From NCBI GenBank assembly GCA_027924585.1, contig BSBM01001719.1:13411001-13475000 (forward strand): a DNA stretch of 64,000 bases, given 5' to 3'. This document shows, piece after piece, positions 1-10,635 of the stretch. The stretch is from Larix kaempferi. Its lineage: Eukaryota; Streptophyta; Pinopsida; Pinales; Pinaceae. A program made the translations under genes and the position numbers. The first letter of the stretch is position 1; each line of letters starts with the position of its first letter. Below the pieces are notes generated by a model that was not told the origin of the DNA, ran no database searches, and saw nothing but the letters and a program-made list of their open reading frames with translations.

Positions 1-38
1 GTCTACTCTCTTGCATGTTGAAACATTTTAGAACTGTC
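1..38 (-). pseudogene. copia-2 reverse transcriptase, piece left of the copia-1 insertion
   Basis: These 38 bases, read on the minus strand, continue the reverse transcriptase frame that stops at 7002. If copia-1 (39-7001) and one copy of its 5-bp target duplication are removed, the RT frame runs across the junction into the usual copia segment that follows the conserved KYVE-type motif. The rest of the domain lies left of the window. This small piece is the evidence that copia-1 landed in an older, inverted copia element. Confidence 0.75.
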
Positions 39-538
39 TGTTGAAATATTGTAACTTCTAAGAGTATTATATTTGTACTTTATTATTTTGGAGATGGTAC
101 ATTCCTCCGTGGTGACCCTATTGTATATTCGGAGATGTTTATTCCTCCGAGAGAGTGTGGTAACTAGGTTTATTAGATCTCCCATGTGAGGTCAGCCCTG
201 AGTTTACTATTTGGGGGTTATTAGACTCTTCTGGGAGAGGTCGACCCTATTAGGGTAAAATGTCAATCGAAAAACAAGTATAAGTAGAGGAGGTATGTTC
301 CTCACTTATCTCATTCATTCATCCACTTGTGATTGGTCCACTAGTGAAAGAGAGGTCTGGATAGGAGGAGAAGGAGCTCTTGCTGAGGACTACATATTGT
401 ATTGGGTTGATTACCTATATTGAGGAAAGCTTTGCTAGGTTTTATACCCCATGAGGGTTTCCAAGGGTAAATCTTTGTCTATCTTGTGATTGTGTTTCTT
501 TCAGTGATCTTTCTAGTTAAATTACGCTAAACTTAACA
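39..538 (+). repeat. copia-1 5' LTR (500 bp)
   Basis: It starts TGTTGAAATATTG and ends AACTTAACA, and the same ends bound the copy at 6502-7001. A TATA-like motif is not obvious; the segment around 275-310 (GTATAAGTAGAGG) is the best promoter candidate. The LTR ends one base before the primer-binding site. Confidence 0.93.
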
Positions 539-550
539 TGGTATCAGAGC
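539..550 (+). promoter_or_regulatory. copia-1 primer-binding site (initiator Met tRNA)
   Basis: TGGTATCAGAGC is the standard plant copia primer site, complementary to the 3' end of initiator methionine tRNA. It follows the LTR end at 538 with no spacer. Confidence 0.93.
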
Positions 551-997
551 TAGCCTGAATATAACATCTTTCACAAGGTGAAAATACCTCTCTCTCCTCC
601 TCCGGTGAAAATTAGGGTTTCTGCAAAAGTTGAAATTTTGGGATTCTGATTGCATGTTTGGATAGCCCTCCTCAAAATCGAAGTTTTGAGTCCTGGATCG
701 AGATTTTTGGTTGGGTAGAACTCTGGGAAAGTCAAACCCTAGTTTGACCAAAAGTGCAGAAAACCAGAGAACCAGAAAAGCTGTGCACCAGTGAACCAAA
801 AAAGCTGCAAACCTGTGCACCAGAAAACTGGAAAAGAGAAGACCAGAAAACCAAAAATTCTATTGCAGATCCGAAAGGTGTAAAGTTGAAGTTTCTAGAA
901 GCTGATCACACCAGAATTCTCAATTCAATCAAGATCATCTCCTAGTAAGTACTATTCTATCTTTTGAAACTTCCATCTCTGTGACCTCCTGGATAAG

Positions 998-1935
998 ATG
1001 GCTCCAAGCACTAAGCTTGAAGACAAGCTAGAGGGTATAGAAAATTTTCGGGCATGGAAATATAGAATTGGTCTCATTCTTGAAGAGAATGATCTTGTCC
1101 AATATATCAAAGATGAGGTTGCAAAACCTGTGGAAGATGAAGCCAAAGAAAAGTATAGGAAGGACCTGATTAGGGCAAAGAGAATCATTGCTGATTCTAT
1201 CAAAGACCACTTGATTCCCCAAGTGGCTTCCAAGAAGACCCCAAAGTAAATGTATGATGCGCTTTCCATAATGTATGAGGGAAAGAACATCAATAGGAAG
1301 ATGAACCTGAGAACTCAATTGAAGAGCACCAAGATGAATAAAGGAGAATCTATTCAAGACTATTTCGCAAGGGTTTCCTAGATCAAAGAACAAGTAGATG
1401 CCATTGGAGATACCCTTGATGAAGATAAACTTGTCATGACTGCTCTAAATGGTCTTACTAGACCTTGGGAGTCATTCATTCAAACTATGTGTGCCAGAAA
1501 AGAAAGTATGAAGTTTGATGTGGTTTGGGAGGATTGTGTTCAAGAAGAGGTTAGGGTAGCCAATAGAGAAGTGCTTCTCAAAGAGGATGACCAAGATTTG
1601 GCTACACACACCAGAAAAAGGAGTCACTTCAACTTCAAGAATAATGATCACAAGGAGTCTCAACCTCCTAGTAATTTTAGAAGCATAGGAAGAGCAAACT
1701 CAGAAAGAGATCTCTCCACAGTTCAATGTTTCAATTGTCTCAAACTAGGACACTTTTCTAGAAATTGTACTTCACAAAAGAAGAAGAAGAAGTTTATTCA
1801 CAAAAGACATCATGCACATCTTGCAGAAAATGATAGTGAAGAAGAAGAGGAAAAAATCCCTAGAAAGAAAAGAGCTAAAGTAGAAGAAGAAGATGCAGAA
1901 GAGTATGTTCTATTCTTTGCTCTCTCTGGGGAAGT
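998..1935 (+). pseudogene. copia-1 gag (nucleocapsid) with nonsense codons
   Basis: The gag start is the ATG at 998 (protein begins MAPSTKLEDKLEG), a typical UBN2-type copia gag with a FRAWKYRI-like motif. The frame is broken by TAA at 1247-1249 and TAG at 1379-1381, then reads on. Both stops sit where a Glu and a Gln codon would fit the family. The CCHC zinc knuckle CFNCLKLGHFSRNC is at 1727-1768, followed by a Lys-rich and then a Glu-rich stretch that leads into protease. In an active element this protein would coat the RNA in cytoplasmic particles. Confidence 0.85.
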
Positions 1936-3440
1936 ATCACCTAGAGAAGATACATGGCTCATTTATAGTGGTGCTTCAAAGCACATGATAGGACAAAAGA
2001 AGACTCTATCAAAACTTGAAGAGAAGACATATCCACAAAAGGTATCTCTAGGAGATGACTATCAATATCCTATCAAAGGAATTGGTGAAGCAAATTACAA
2101 ACTTGATTCCGGAACTCCATTGAAAATGAAGGAAATCTTATATGTACCTGGTTTGAAGAAGATCTTACTTTCTATCTCAGCAATAGATAAGAAAGGCTAT
2201 AGGGTTGCATTCATAGATGGACAAGTACTCATGTGGTCCAAAGGAAAATCAATTGAGGATGCAATTGTTATTGGTGAAGAGGAAGGAGGTCTATACAAAC
2301 TCAAGGGCCATCCAGAAGTTGCTCGTGTTCATGAAGCCACTAGCCCAAGTGAGCTATGGAATAGAAGGCTTGCTCACATTAACTATAAAGCACTACCTCA
2401 TGTGAGCAAGGTAGTCATAGGAGTACCAGACTTAAAGATTGACCATGATGGCACTTGCAAAGGATGTGCAAAAGGGAAGAATGTCAAGAACCCATTTCCA
2501 AAGAGTGGTACAAAGACTAAGAGTACATTGGAATTGATACACTCAAATGTATGTGGACCAATGCCATCCACATCCTTGAGTGGATATGAATACTACCTTA
2601 CATTCATTGATGACTACTCAAGGAAGACTTGGATCTATTTTCTAAAGGGAAAAGATGAAGTTTTTGGAAATTTCAAGGAATTCAAAGCCTTGATAGAAAA
2701 CCATTCAGAAAAGAAGATTAAGATACTAAGGACAGATAATGGTGGATAATATAGTTCAAAAGATTTTGAAGTCTTTTGTAAGGAAGCTAGAATCAAGAGG
2801 GAACTAACCACTCCCTATAATCCCCAACAGAATGGTGTTGCGGAAAGAAAGAATAGAACCATTATGGAGGCAATAAAGACAATGATACATGATCAAGACC
2901 TACCCATGTATTTATGGGCTGAAGCAACCAGGACAACAGTCTATGTGCAAAATAGACTATCTCATAGTGCTCTTGATTTCAAGACCCCAGAAGAAGTGTT
3001 CACAGGGAAGAAACCTGAGGTAAGTCACCTCAAGATATTTGGATGCCCAGTATACATTCACATTCCAAAAGAAAAGAGGACCAAGCTAGATCCTTCTGAG
3101 AAGAAAAGAATATTTGTTGGATATTGTGAAGCATCCAAAGCATTTAGAATATACATTCCAGGATTCCATCATATGGAAATAAGTAGGGATGTGACATTTG
3201 ATGAAGAGGAAGCTCTCAAGAGATCTAGGAAGTTCCAAAATGAAGAAGTATATGAGGAAGAGGCACCTTCCAGAATTACAGAAGCTGCACCCACCCCTGA
3301 AGAGACAACTCCTGAAGACCATGACATGGAACCACAAGAACCCCCTGTCATAGAAATTTCAAGGAAGAGAAAGCCAGCATGGGAAAGAGACATTATACTA
3401 GGAGCAGAAAAATATGGAGCTCTTGAAGGCTCCACTAGGG
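1936..3440 (+). pseudogene. copia-1 protease and integrase with catalytic losses
   Basis: The frame continues from gag. The protease motif reads WLIYSGASKHM, so the catalytic Asp of the D-S-G-A motif has become Tyr (codon 1964-1966). Integrase follows: the zinc region shows RLAHIN and CKGCAKGKN, but the first His of the HHCC set (usually in LWHRR) is Asn. The first Asp of the DDE triad is also Asn (HSNVCGPM, codon 2546-2548). The second Asp is present in RTDNGG, followed at once by TAA (2747-2749) where Glu is usual. The distal Glu segment NGVAERKNRT is preserved around 2832. The polyprotein then enters an acidic linker (3190-3400). Confidence 0.88.
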
Positions 3441-5050
3441 TGAGCAAGAAACCAAAGACATTCTCAAATTATGTGGCCCTAATGTGTGATCTTGTAGATC
3501 AAGTACCCACTAGTTATGAAGAAGCAGTTCATAAGAAGGAGTGGGTAGAAGCAATGACTGAGGAGTACCAGTCAATATTGAAGAATTATGTTTGGGATAT
3601 AGTTCCCAAGCCAAAGGACAAGAGTGTGGTATCCTCCAAATGGATATACAAGATAAAGCATGTTGCAGATGGCAGCATTGAAAAGTATAAGGCAAGGTTT
3701 GTAGCCAGAGGGTTCTCTTAGAAAGAGGGAATTGACTATGAATTAAGAAACATTTGCACCAGTTGCAAGGTACACTTCCATTAGAACTATCATGGCACTT
3801 GCATCCATTATGAAGTGGAAATTACATGAAATGGATGTAAAGACACCCTTCCTGAATGGTGTAATTGAGGAGGAAGTGTATATAGAACAACCTCAAGGAT
3901 TTGAGGTGGAAGATGGAAGAACCCATGTGTGCAAATTAAAGAAGGCTTTGTTTGGGTTGAAGCAAGCTCCCCGAGCTTGGTATGGAAGAATTGACAGTTT
4001 CTTAACAATCTTAGGATTGACCAAAAGTAAAGCTGATCCTAATATTTATCTCAAGGTTATGGATGATGAACCTGTCATATTGCTGCTATATGTGGATGAT
4101 CTATTTTTGACAGGAAATGAGAAACAGATTATCGAATGCAAGAAGAAACTCTCTTTAGAGTTTGAGATGAAAGATCTCGGATTGATGCACTACTTCTTAG
4201 GTCTAGAAGTATGGCAAGGCCCAGAGGGAATCTTTCTCAACCAGGGAAAGTATGTTGTGGAAATCTTGAAAAGATTTGATATGTTGGAATGTAAGGCCAT
4301 GGCCACTCCCATGGATTCCAACTTGAAACTGTTAGCAGATGACTCATCAGAGTTAGTGGATATGACTCTGTACAGACAGATTATTGGGTCATTGATGTAT
4401 TTAACAAATACCAGACCAGACATATGCTTTGCTGTGGATACTTGAGTCAGTATCTAGTGGAACCTAGACGAGTTCGCCTCATAGCTGCAAAGCATGTGAT
4501 GAGGTACCTAAAGGGTACGATATACTTTGGTCTATGTTATCTTGGAGATCATGGATTCAGATTGTATGGATACACAGATGTTGATTGGGCAGGAAGTGTG
4601 TCAGACAGGAAGAGCACATCGGGAGGATGATATTGTCTGGGATCTGCCATGATCTCGTGGTTTAGCAGGAAGCAGTCCAGTGTGGCTCTCAGCATAGCTG
4701 AAGCGGAATATATTGTTTCTTGCTCTGCTAGTTGTGAAGCAATATGGCTTCGGAAGTTGTTATCTGGTTTATTTGACTTAGAGATGGAACCCACTGAGAT
4801 TCTGTGTGACAGCCAAAGTTGTATCAAGATGACAGAAAATCCAGTATTCCATGATAAGTCAAAACACATAGAGATCCGATATTTTTATACACGGGATATG
4901 GTACAGAAAGGAGCTATCAAGCTTGAGTATGTGAACATTGACGAACAAGTTTCCGATATATTGACCAAACCTCTGTCTCGAGTAAAGTTTGAATATTTCC
5001 AAGACAAGCTTGGTGTAGTTCAAAAGGACCCTCCTCGAAAGGGGGAGTGA
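3441..5050 (+). pseudogene. copia-1 reverse transcriptase and RNase H, frameshifted
   Basis: The RT N-terminus (WVEAMTEEYQ, WIYKIKH, YKARFVARGFS) ends at TAG 3719-3721. A 4-bp TTAA insertion near 3743-3746 then shifts the frame. RT continues at 3792-4445 with MDVKTPFLNG and the active-site YVDD at 4089-4100. A 1-bp deletion near 4442 shifts the frame again, and TGA at 4628-4630 interrupts RNase H. RNase H keeps DVDWAGS, AEAEY and CDSQS, so its acidic catalytic residues are intact. The end is the TGA near 5048-5050. The domain order places the element in Ty1/copia. Confidence 0.9.
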
Positions 5051-5170
5051 TGTGGTCACTGTTGATGAGATTGCATGTATTGACAGTGAGGTCAATGATA
5101 TGGATACCTGTATTGGTGATACCAACGATGAGGTCAATGAATGGTCCTTAGATTGGGTCTAAGTTGAAAT

Positions 5171-5698
5171 GTGGGGATTGTATCATCCCCGGACTTCGGT
5201 CCCAGAATTGATCCATAGACAGATGTCTCCGAGAATGTGGGGATTGTATCATCCCCGGACTTCGGTCCCATAATTGATCTGTAGACAGATGTCTCCGAGA
5301 ATGTGGGGATTGTATTAACCCTGAACTTCGGTCCCAAAATTGATCCGTAGACAGATGTATCCGAGAATGTGGGGATTGTATCATCCCTGAACTTTGGTCC
5401 CAGAATTGATCCGTAGACAGATGTCTCCGAGAATGTGGGGATTGTATCATCCCTGGAATTCGGTCCTAAAATTGATCCATAGACAGATGTCTCCGAGAAT
5501 GTGAGGATTGTATCATCCCCATACGACGATCCCAGAATTGATCCATAGACAGATGTCTCTGAGAATGTGGGGATTGTATCATCCTCGGACGATGGTCCCA
5601 GAATTGATCTGTAGACAGATGTCTCCGAGAATGAGGGGATTGTATCATCCTAGGACTTCAGTCTGAGAATTGATCCGTAGACATCTGTCTCCGAGAAT
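5171..5698 (+). repeat. 66-bp tandem repeat array, eight units, in copia-1
   Basis: Units starting GTGGGGATTG begin at 5171, 5237, 5303, 5369, 5435, 5501, 5567 and 5633. Every step is exactly 66 bp with only substitutions between units. Each unit contains GGTCCCA and AGACAGATGT motifs. Because 66 is a multiple of three, long minus-strand frames with a 22-residue repeat appear (for example 5148-5450), but they lack any family similarity that I recognise. The array lies after the pol stop and before the 3' LTR. Confidence 0.93.
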
Positions 5699-5950
5699 TG
5701 ATGATAGGACTGCATCGTCCCTGGACATTTGGTTCAAAATGTTCGTGATAGGATTGCATCATCCTTGGACTCATGTCCTAAAGTGATAAATATTGATCAT
5801 ACTGGAAGTAGATATGGATTGCATTGTCCATAGACATGAGACTTGTCTAAAAATGATAAGGATTGATCATCCTGGAAGTATATCTAGATTGCATCGTCCA
5901 CAGACATGAGACTTGTCTAAAATTGCTAAGGATTGATCATCCTAGAATTG
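5699..5950 (+). repeat. Decayed tandem units with about 70-bp spacing, continuing the array
   Basis: The register of the 66-bp array is lost here. Related units recur with motifs such as GGATTGCATC, AGACATGAGACTTGTC and GGATTGATCATCC. The last two units, beginning near 5817 and 5888, match each other at most positions. They look like older or longer relatives of the 66-bp unit. Confidence 0.75.
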
Positions 5951-6118
5951 GATCATGTGTATTGCAGATTATGTTGTTATGATGATGCTGTAGATTGAGA
6001 TGATCCAGATGCTGTAGGTCAAGATGATCTAGATGCTATAGATCGAGAGGATCCAGATGTTATTGATCGAGAGGATCTAGATGATGTTGATCGTGATGAT
6101 CTAGATGACGATGCTGAT

Positions 6119-6256
6119 GATTGTATGATGATGATGCTAATGATCGTGTGATGACGATGTTGATGATCGTATGATGACGATGTTGATGATCATGTGATGA
6201 AGATGCTGATGATCATGTGATGATGATACTGATGATCGTGTGATGATGATGCTGAT
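6119..6256 (+). repeat. 23-bp tandem repeat array, six units, in copia-1
   Basis: Units of 23 bp, GATCGTGTGATGACGATG plus TTGAT, start at 6119, 6142, 6165, 6188, 6211 and 6234. A looser GATC-rich repetition (GATCTAGATG, GATCGAGAGG) precedes it from about 5995. The period is not a multiple of three, so this is not a coding repeat. Confidence 0.88.
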
Positions 6257-6490
6257 GATCGTGAGGATCCAGATGTTGATATTGTTGTAGCTGTTCAAGT
6301 GCTGCAGAAGATGAAGACTCAGTACTGAAGATTTTGATGTTCCAGTATTGAAGATGTTCCAGTAACTATTTGAGTTACTAATGATGGTGTATGAAGAAAG
6401 CTTCCAATGATTTATAGATGTATCATGTATCATGTACCATATATTTGATGACTCCTTGCTCCTGCAGACATTGTTATACTATCCTAATCG

Positions 6491-6501
6491 TTAAGGGGGA
6501 G
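6491..6501 (+). promoter_or_regulatory. copia-1 polypurine tract
   Basis: TTAAGGGGGAG sits directly before the 3' LTR and is the expected plus-strand priming tract. A second, very similar tract (AAAGGGGGAGTG) lies just at the pol stop, near 5038-5049. Confidence 0.85.
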
Positions 6502-7001
6502 TGTTGAAATATTGTAACTTCTAAGAATATTATATTTGTACTTTATTATTCCAGAGATGGTACATTCCTCCGTGGTGACCCTATTGTATATCCGGAGATG
6601 TTTATTCCTCCAAGAGAGTGTGGTAACTAGGGTTTTTAGATCTCCCATGTGAGGTCGGCCCCGAGTTTACTATTTGGGGGTTATTAGACTCTTCTTGGAG
6701 AGGTCGGGCCCATTAGGGTAAAAAGTTAGTCGGAAAACAAGTATAAGTAGAGGAGGTATGTTCCTCACTTATCTCATTCATTCATCCACTTGTGATTGGT
6801 GCACTAGTGAAAGAGAGGTCTCCATAGGAGGAGAAGGAGCTCTCGTTGAGGACTACATCTTGTATTGGGTTGATTATCTATATTGAGGAAAGCTTTGTTG
6901 GGTTTTCTACCCCATGAGGGTTTCCCAGGGTAAATCTTTGTCTATCTTGTGATTGTGTTTCTTTCAGTGATCTTGCTAGTTAAATTAGGCTAAACTTAAC
7001 A
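6502..7001 (+). repeat. copia-1 3' LTR (500 bp)
   Basis: It is the same length as the 5' LTR, with the same termini (TGTTGAAATATTG ... AACTTAACA) and about 94% identity by hand count. It is followed by the target duplication CCGTC at 7002-7006. Confidence 0.93.
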
Positions 7002-8415
7002 CCGTCTCAACATATTTCATTTCACTTAACCTGAGCCTTCTACCTGCATGATCTCTCCACATTTCCCTTCCAAAAATGAAATTTGTTGCTACGAGATCCT
7101 TTATGTAAAACTTAGAGGATAACTGCAGTTTCACCTCCTTTATCAAATCTATGTTATTTCTGACCAACATCTTGTCGACATACAAAACCACATATATGAA
7201 ATAGCCACCAACTTTCTTCCCATACACATAGTGATCAACCTAACTTCTCACAAACCCCAACTACTGGATATACATATCAAACTTTGGATACCACATCCTA
7301 GGTGATTGTTTTATACCATAGAGAGAATTCTTGAGCTTGCATACCATCCCCTTTTCTCCTTCCAGTGTAAAACCTTCAGGTTTCTTCTTCAAGATCATCG
7401 TGAAAAAATGTTGTCTTTACATCCATCTACTCTATCTCAAGATCAAATGTTGCAGCTAAACACATTAGTACTTTTATGGAAGTTAACTTAGCAACATGAG
7501 AGCAAATTTCACCAAAGTCGACTCCCTTGACTTGGGAATATGCTTTTGCTTCCAATCGAGCCTTGTACTTCTCAACTTAACCTGCTACATTCAACTTTTT
7601 CTTGAACACCCACTTATTACCGATGAGTTTCCTTCCATTGGGTAACATGACTAGATCCCATGTTTCATTCTTCTTGAAGGATTCAAATTCTTCTTCCATG
7701 ACCCTTTTTCGGATTTTACCCTCTGTCGAGTCGAGCACTTTCTTTACCGACTTGGGATCATCTTGTATGGTAGATAATGCAAAAGCATAGTGAAATTTGG
7801 GTGGACTATACCTTTGTAATTGTTTCCTTGATCAACTAGACCTCCTAACATTTGGAGTCTATTGTTCCACATCTTTATCAAATTCAGTTGACTCACCTAA
7901 ATCCATACTTTCATTATTCATTTCAAACTCTTGCTTTTCTTATTTTCCTCTTTTATCCTCTTCAACCTTAAAATTTCCTCTGACCTCTCTGAAGATCACA
8001 TATTGACTATAAAATGCCTTACTTGTCACGAGATTCCACTATTGATACCCTCTCACTCCATCCTTGTACCTGATGAATATGCATTTCTCTGACTTCCTAT
8101 TTAGTTTGGTTCTTTTCTCCTTTGGGATATGCACAAAGGCATCACACCCAAACAATCTAAGATGCGTAAGAGGGATTTTTACCAAACCATGCCTTAAATG
8201 CAGTCTTGTCAACTAGAGCTGTCAACGACGACATATTCACCAGGTAACACACCGTGTTGACTTCATCTTCCCATAATTATTGTGTGACTCATGCACCACT
8301 AATCAAGCTCCTCACTTTCTTCATTGCTATTCTATTCATTCTTTCAGCAACTCCGTTTTGTTGAGGCATGTATGGATTTGTGTTTTGTTGAGCTACACCA
8401 TGTTGTCTGTAGATC
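7002..8415 (-). pseudogene. copia-2: decayed inverted copia integrase-RT fragment
   Basis: On the minus strand the end of integrase appears near 8365-8330 (PQQNGVAERMNR). Then come the IN-RT linker, an RT start (KKNETWDLVMLP, about 7680-7630; WVFKKKLN; YKARLEAKAYSQVKGVDF), a DVKTTFF motif near 7405, and an RT core at 7227-6985. The active site reads YVDKM instead of YVDDM, so one catalytic Asp is lost. Stops and frameshifts are frequent. The upstream part is cut off at 8416 by a CACTA-like element. The frame continues at 1-38, on the other side of copia-1. Confidence 0.85.
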
Positions 8416-8870
8416 CACTACTACAAAAATAAACTTTAGTGACACACAAAAACGTTACCATAACCTCATTGGTGACAATCAAAAGGGCCTCCATCATGAA
8501 AAATAGAGTGTCACCAAAGGAATCGTCACAAAAATTAAATGTTATTTGGTGACGGTGAAGGTATCTCACTAATAATATTTATTGTGACGTTTGGTGACCG
8601 TCACCATTTCCTATGAACAATAGTGACTTTTGGTGACGATCATTTACTGACCCTCACTATTTATACATTGATGGTGAGATTCAGTGACCGTCACTAATTC
8701 CTATGAACAATAGTGACTTTTGATGATGTTCCTTTAACGACCCTCACTATTGATGCATATATGGGACGGTCAATGAGCGTATGTCACCAATAATACTCAT
8801 TGTGATGGTCAGTGACCATCACCATTTCCTATGAAACAATAGTGACTTGTGGTGATATACATTTAATGAC
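8416..8870. mobile_element. CACTA-like DNA element, left end and subterminal repeats
   Basis: The segment begins CACTACTACAAAAATAAAC, the terminal inverted repeat style of plant CACTA (En/Spm) elements. It is followed by many short GTGAC, GTCAC and GGTGACCGTCACC motifs. A longer unit, GTGACCGTCACCATTTCC with TATGAACAATAGTGAC, recurs near 8594, 8683 and 8811. The element is interrupted at 8871 by a solo LTR and resumes at 10636. I cannot find the opposite terminus, so its full length and TSD are unknown. No transposase is visible. Confidence 0.65.
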
Positions 8871-10635
8871 TGTAATGTCCCCATTCAATTAAGGTTATAA
8901 CAGGAAAATTCCATCAATCCTATTAGTTCCCTAGGGGGGATGGAAACATTGGGATTTGCAATAAGGGAGTTATTAAATGATGTTTATACATGAGAGTGGA
9001 ATAAATATTTAATAAAGGAGCTAATTAAATAAATTCAAGAGAAAATCAAAGTGGCAATTGATCATGAAGACACATGGAGGTTGTGGGGCCCACACAAGCT
9101 AGAATTTTTGTGCCACGTAGCATCCTCCTCTTGCAATTTCGAATCCATGGGAAGCCTAATGTTCGTGGGATGAGTTAGAAGGCTCATACACTTTACCATA
9201 TGCATAATAGGTCGAATTTGGATGGAAGTGTAACTTACATGGGAAAGGAAGAGTCAAATGGGAGGTTCTTGGACACTTGGGCTAGATTCCCTAACATCTA
9301 TGACACCAATGATGAAGATGCTATGACATCTATGACAAATTGAAGACCTGAGGGCTCACATCTGACCATTATGACATGTCAGACCTAAAAATAGCATCTA
9401 GGTGAGCTCCCAAGGGAGTTAGAGAAGGCCAAGAGATGCCTAGTCAAAATTGTGGAAGGTGGAAGGCTAGGAAGTGGGAGACATGTGGCAATACTTCCAT
9501 CACTCCCTAATTCTAATTGGCTTGGATACTATGGGTGTAATTGGAACCTTAGAAGGCTATGGATTTTTATAAAATATAGTAATGAAGTAAGAGAGGATCT
9601 TTTTTATCATTTGGAGAATTTGCATTTGTGAAGAGAGAAAACTAGTGGAACACTAGTCTTCTTGCCTTAGCCAATTTCAAGGGTGAAAGATTCCCATCCT
9701 AGTTGGTGTGTGGAAAGGCCATTCAGATCTTTCATGGAGATTTAATGGAGTCTTTATTTTCAGGTGTAATCTACAGGGAAGCTCATGGTTTCTTCTAGTT
9801 CAGCTCACTCCTTCAACCATTTCCAGTTTTCATTGCATATTCTTGCTCCTTGAGGAATTACGCTTTTGGCGAGCTATTGTACTCTTTGGGGGAGCTTATA
9901 AAGCCCAATTTATTTTTTATTAAGATGAATATACTCTTTTATTCATGTTCATAACTTTACCAGGTCGATATTTCAAGTGGATGTATGTAAAATTGATTGT
10001 TAATGAGCAAACAATGACCATTTCCCCACTATATTGATGTATACCAATGTAATGTTGATGAATTCGAATGGAGGAGTGTTTCTCTGATGTATTTATGTTT
10101 AATGGAATTTAATTAATGGGTATCACAAGTTTCATATTCATTACTTAAGCATTTGGAGCCATCTTCCTCAGTTTTACTGCATTTGGAGAAGATTTAATGT
10201 CATTTCCCCCAAGGTCGAACTAGTGATTTTGTAGCTGTTTGGGAGAGGTTTATAAAAAACTTAATAAACTGAATAATGATGCACATTAGAACTTAATATT
10301 TTCCCTTGGAAATACTCTGCTTTTTTTCATAAATTCAAGTGGGTTTGGGAGCATTTGGAGAGCCATATTCAACATTTACCCTGGGGGGATTCGAACCCCA
10401 AATTGCTAGTGAAAACTACTATCTTGGACAGAAGTTTGTAGAAGTTTTTTTATGGTCATGAACCATCCATGAACATAATAATGAAGTACTAATATCATTC
10501 ATACACCTCCTCTGAATATTTGGAGGCATTTGGAGCAATTTGGAGACCTAGACATCAAAACTAGTCAAAGGTCAAATTAGGGAAAAAAGTGAAAATTTTT
10601 CCACTTTAATAAATTTCTTAAAAAGGGACATTACA
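8871..10635 (+). mobile_element. Solo LTR, 1,765 bp, with 5-bp target duplication
   Basis: The element starts TGTAATGTCCCC and ends GGGACATTACA, an unusually long inverted terminal match that includes TG...CA. It is flanked by ATGAC at 8866-8870 and 10636-10640. When it is removed, the interrupted CACTA-like repeat unit reads through. No coding domain, primer site or second LTR is inside, so it is best explained as a solo LTR left by recombination between the two LTRs of one element. A TATA-like TTTATAAAATATAG occurs near 9569. Orientation is chosen from that motif only. Confidence 0.85.

Larger units (their letters stand above)
39..7001 (+). mobile_element. copia-1: full-length, inactive Ty1/copia LTR retrotransposon
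   Basis: The element has two 500-bp LTRs (TG...CA), an initiator-Met tRNA primer site directly after the 5' LTR, and a purine tract directly before the 3' LTR. The flanks CTGTC (34-38) and CCGTC (7002-7006) are a 5-bp target duplication with one transition. The gene order gag, protease, integrase, RT, RNase H is that of Ty1/copia. My hand alignment of the LTRs gives about 31 mismatches and no indels, so roughly 94% identity, which indicates an old insertion. Pol carries several stops and two frameshifts. An unusual 1.4-kb block of tandem repeats separates pol from the 3' LTR. Confidence 0.95.

Noticed and set aside
1436-2749. 437-codon frame as a possible intact gene
   Set aside because: It is the middle of the copia-1 polyprotein between two nonsense codons, with catalytic residues lost.
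5148-5648. Minus-strand frames of 60-100 codons over the 66-bp array
   Set aside because: They exist because the period is a multiple of three and the units lack stops in one frame. There is no start context, no domain, and different units favour different frames. They are not called as a gene, though a test is suggested in the findings.
5171-6256. Spaced repeats that could suggest a CRISPR array
   Set aside because: The repeats are directly adjacent with no unique spacers and lie inside a plant retrotransposon.
10375-10440. Possible tRNA gene on the minus strand (GGGGTTCGAATCC T-loop motif)
   Set aside because: The T-arm-like motif is present, but I could not find matching acceptor and anticodon stems, and the segment lies inside the solo LTR.
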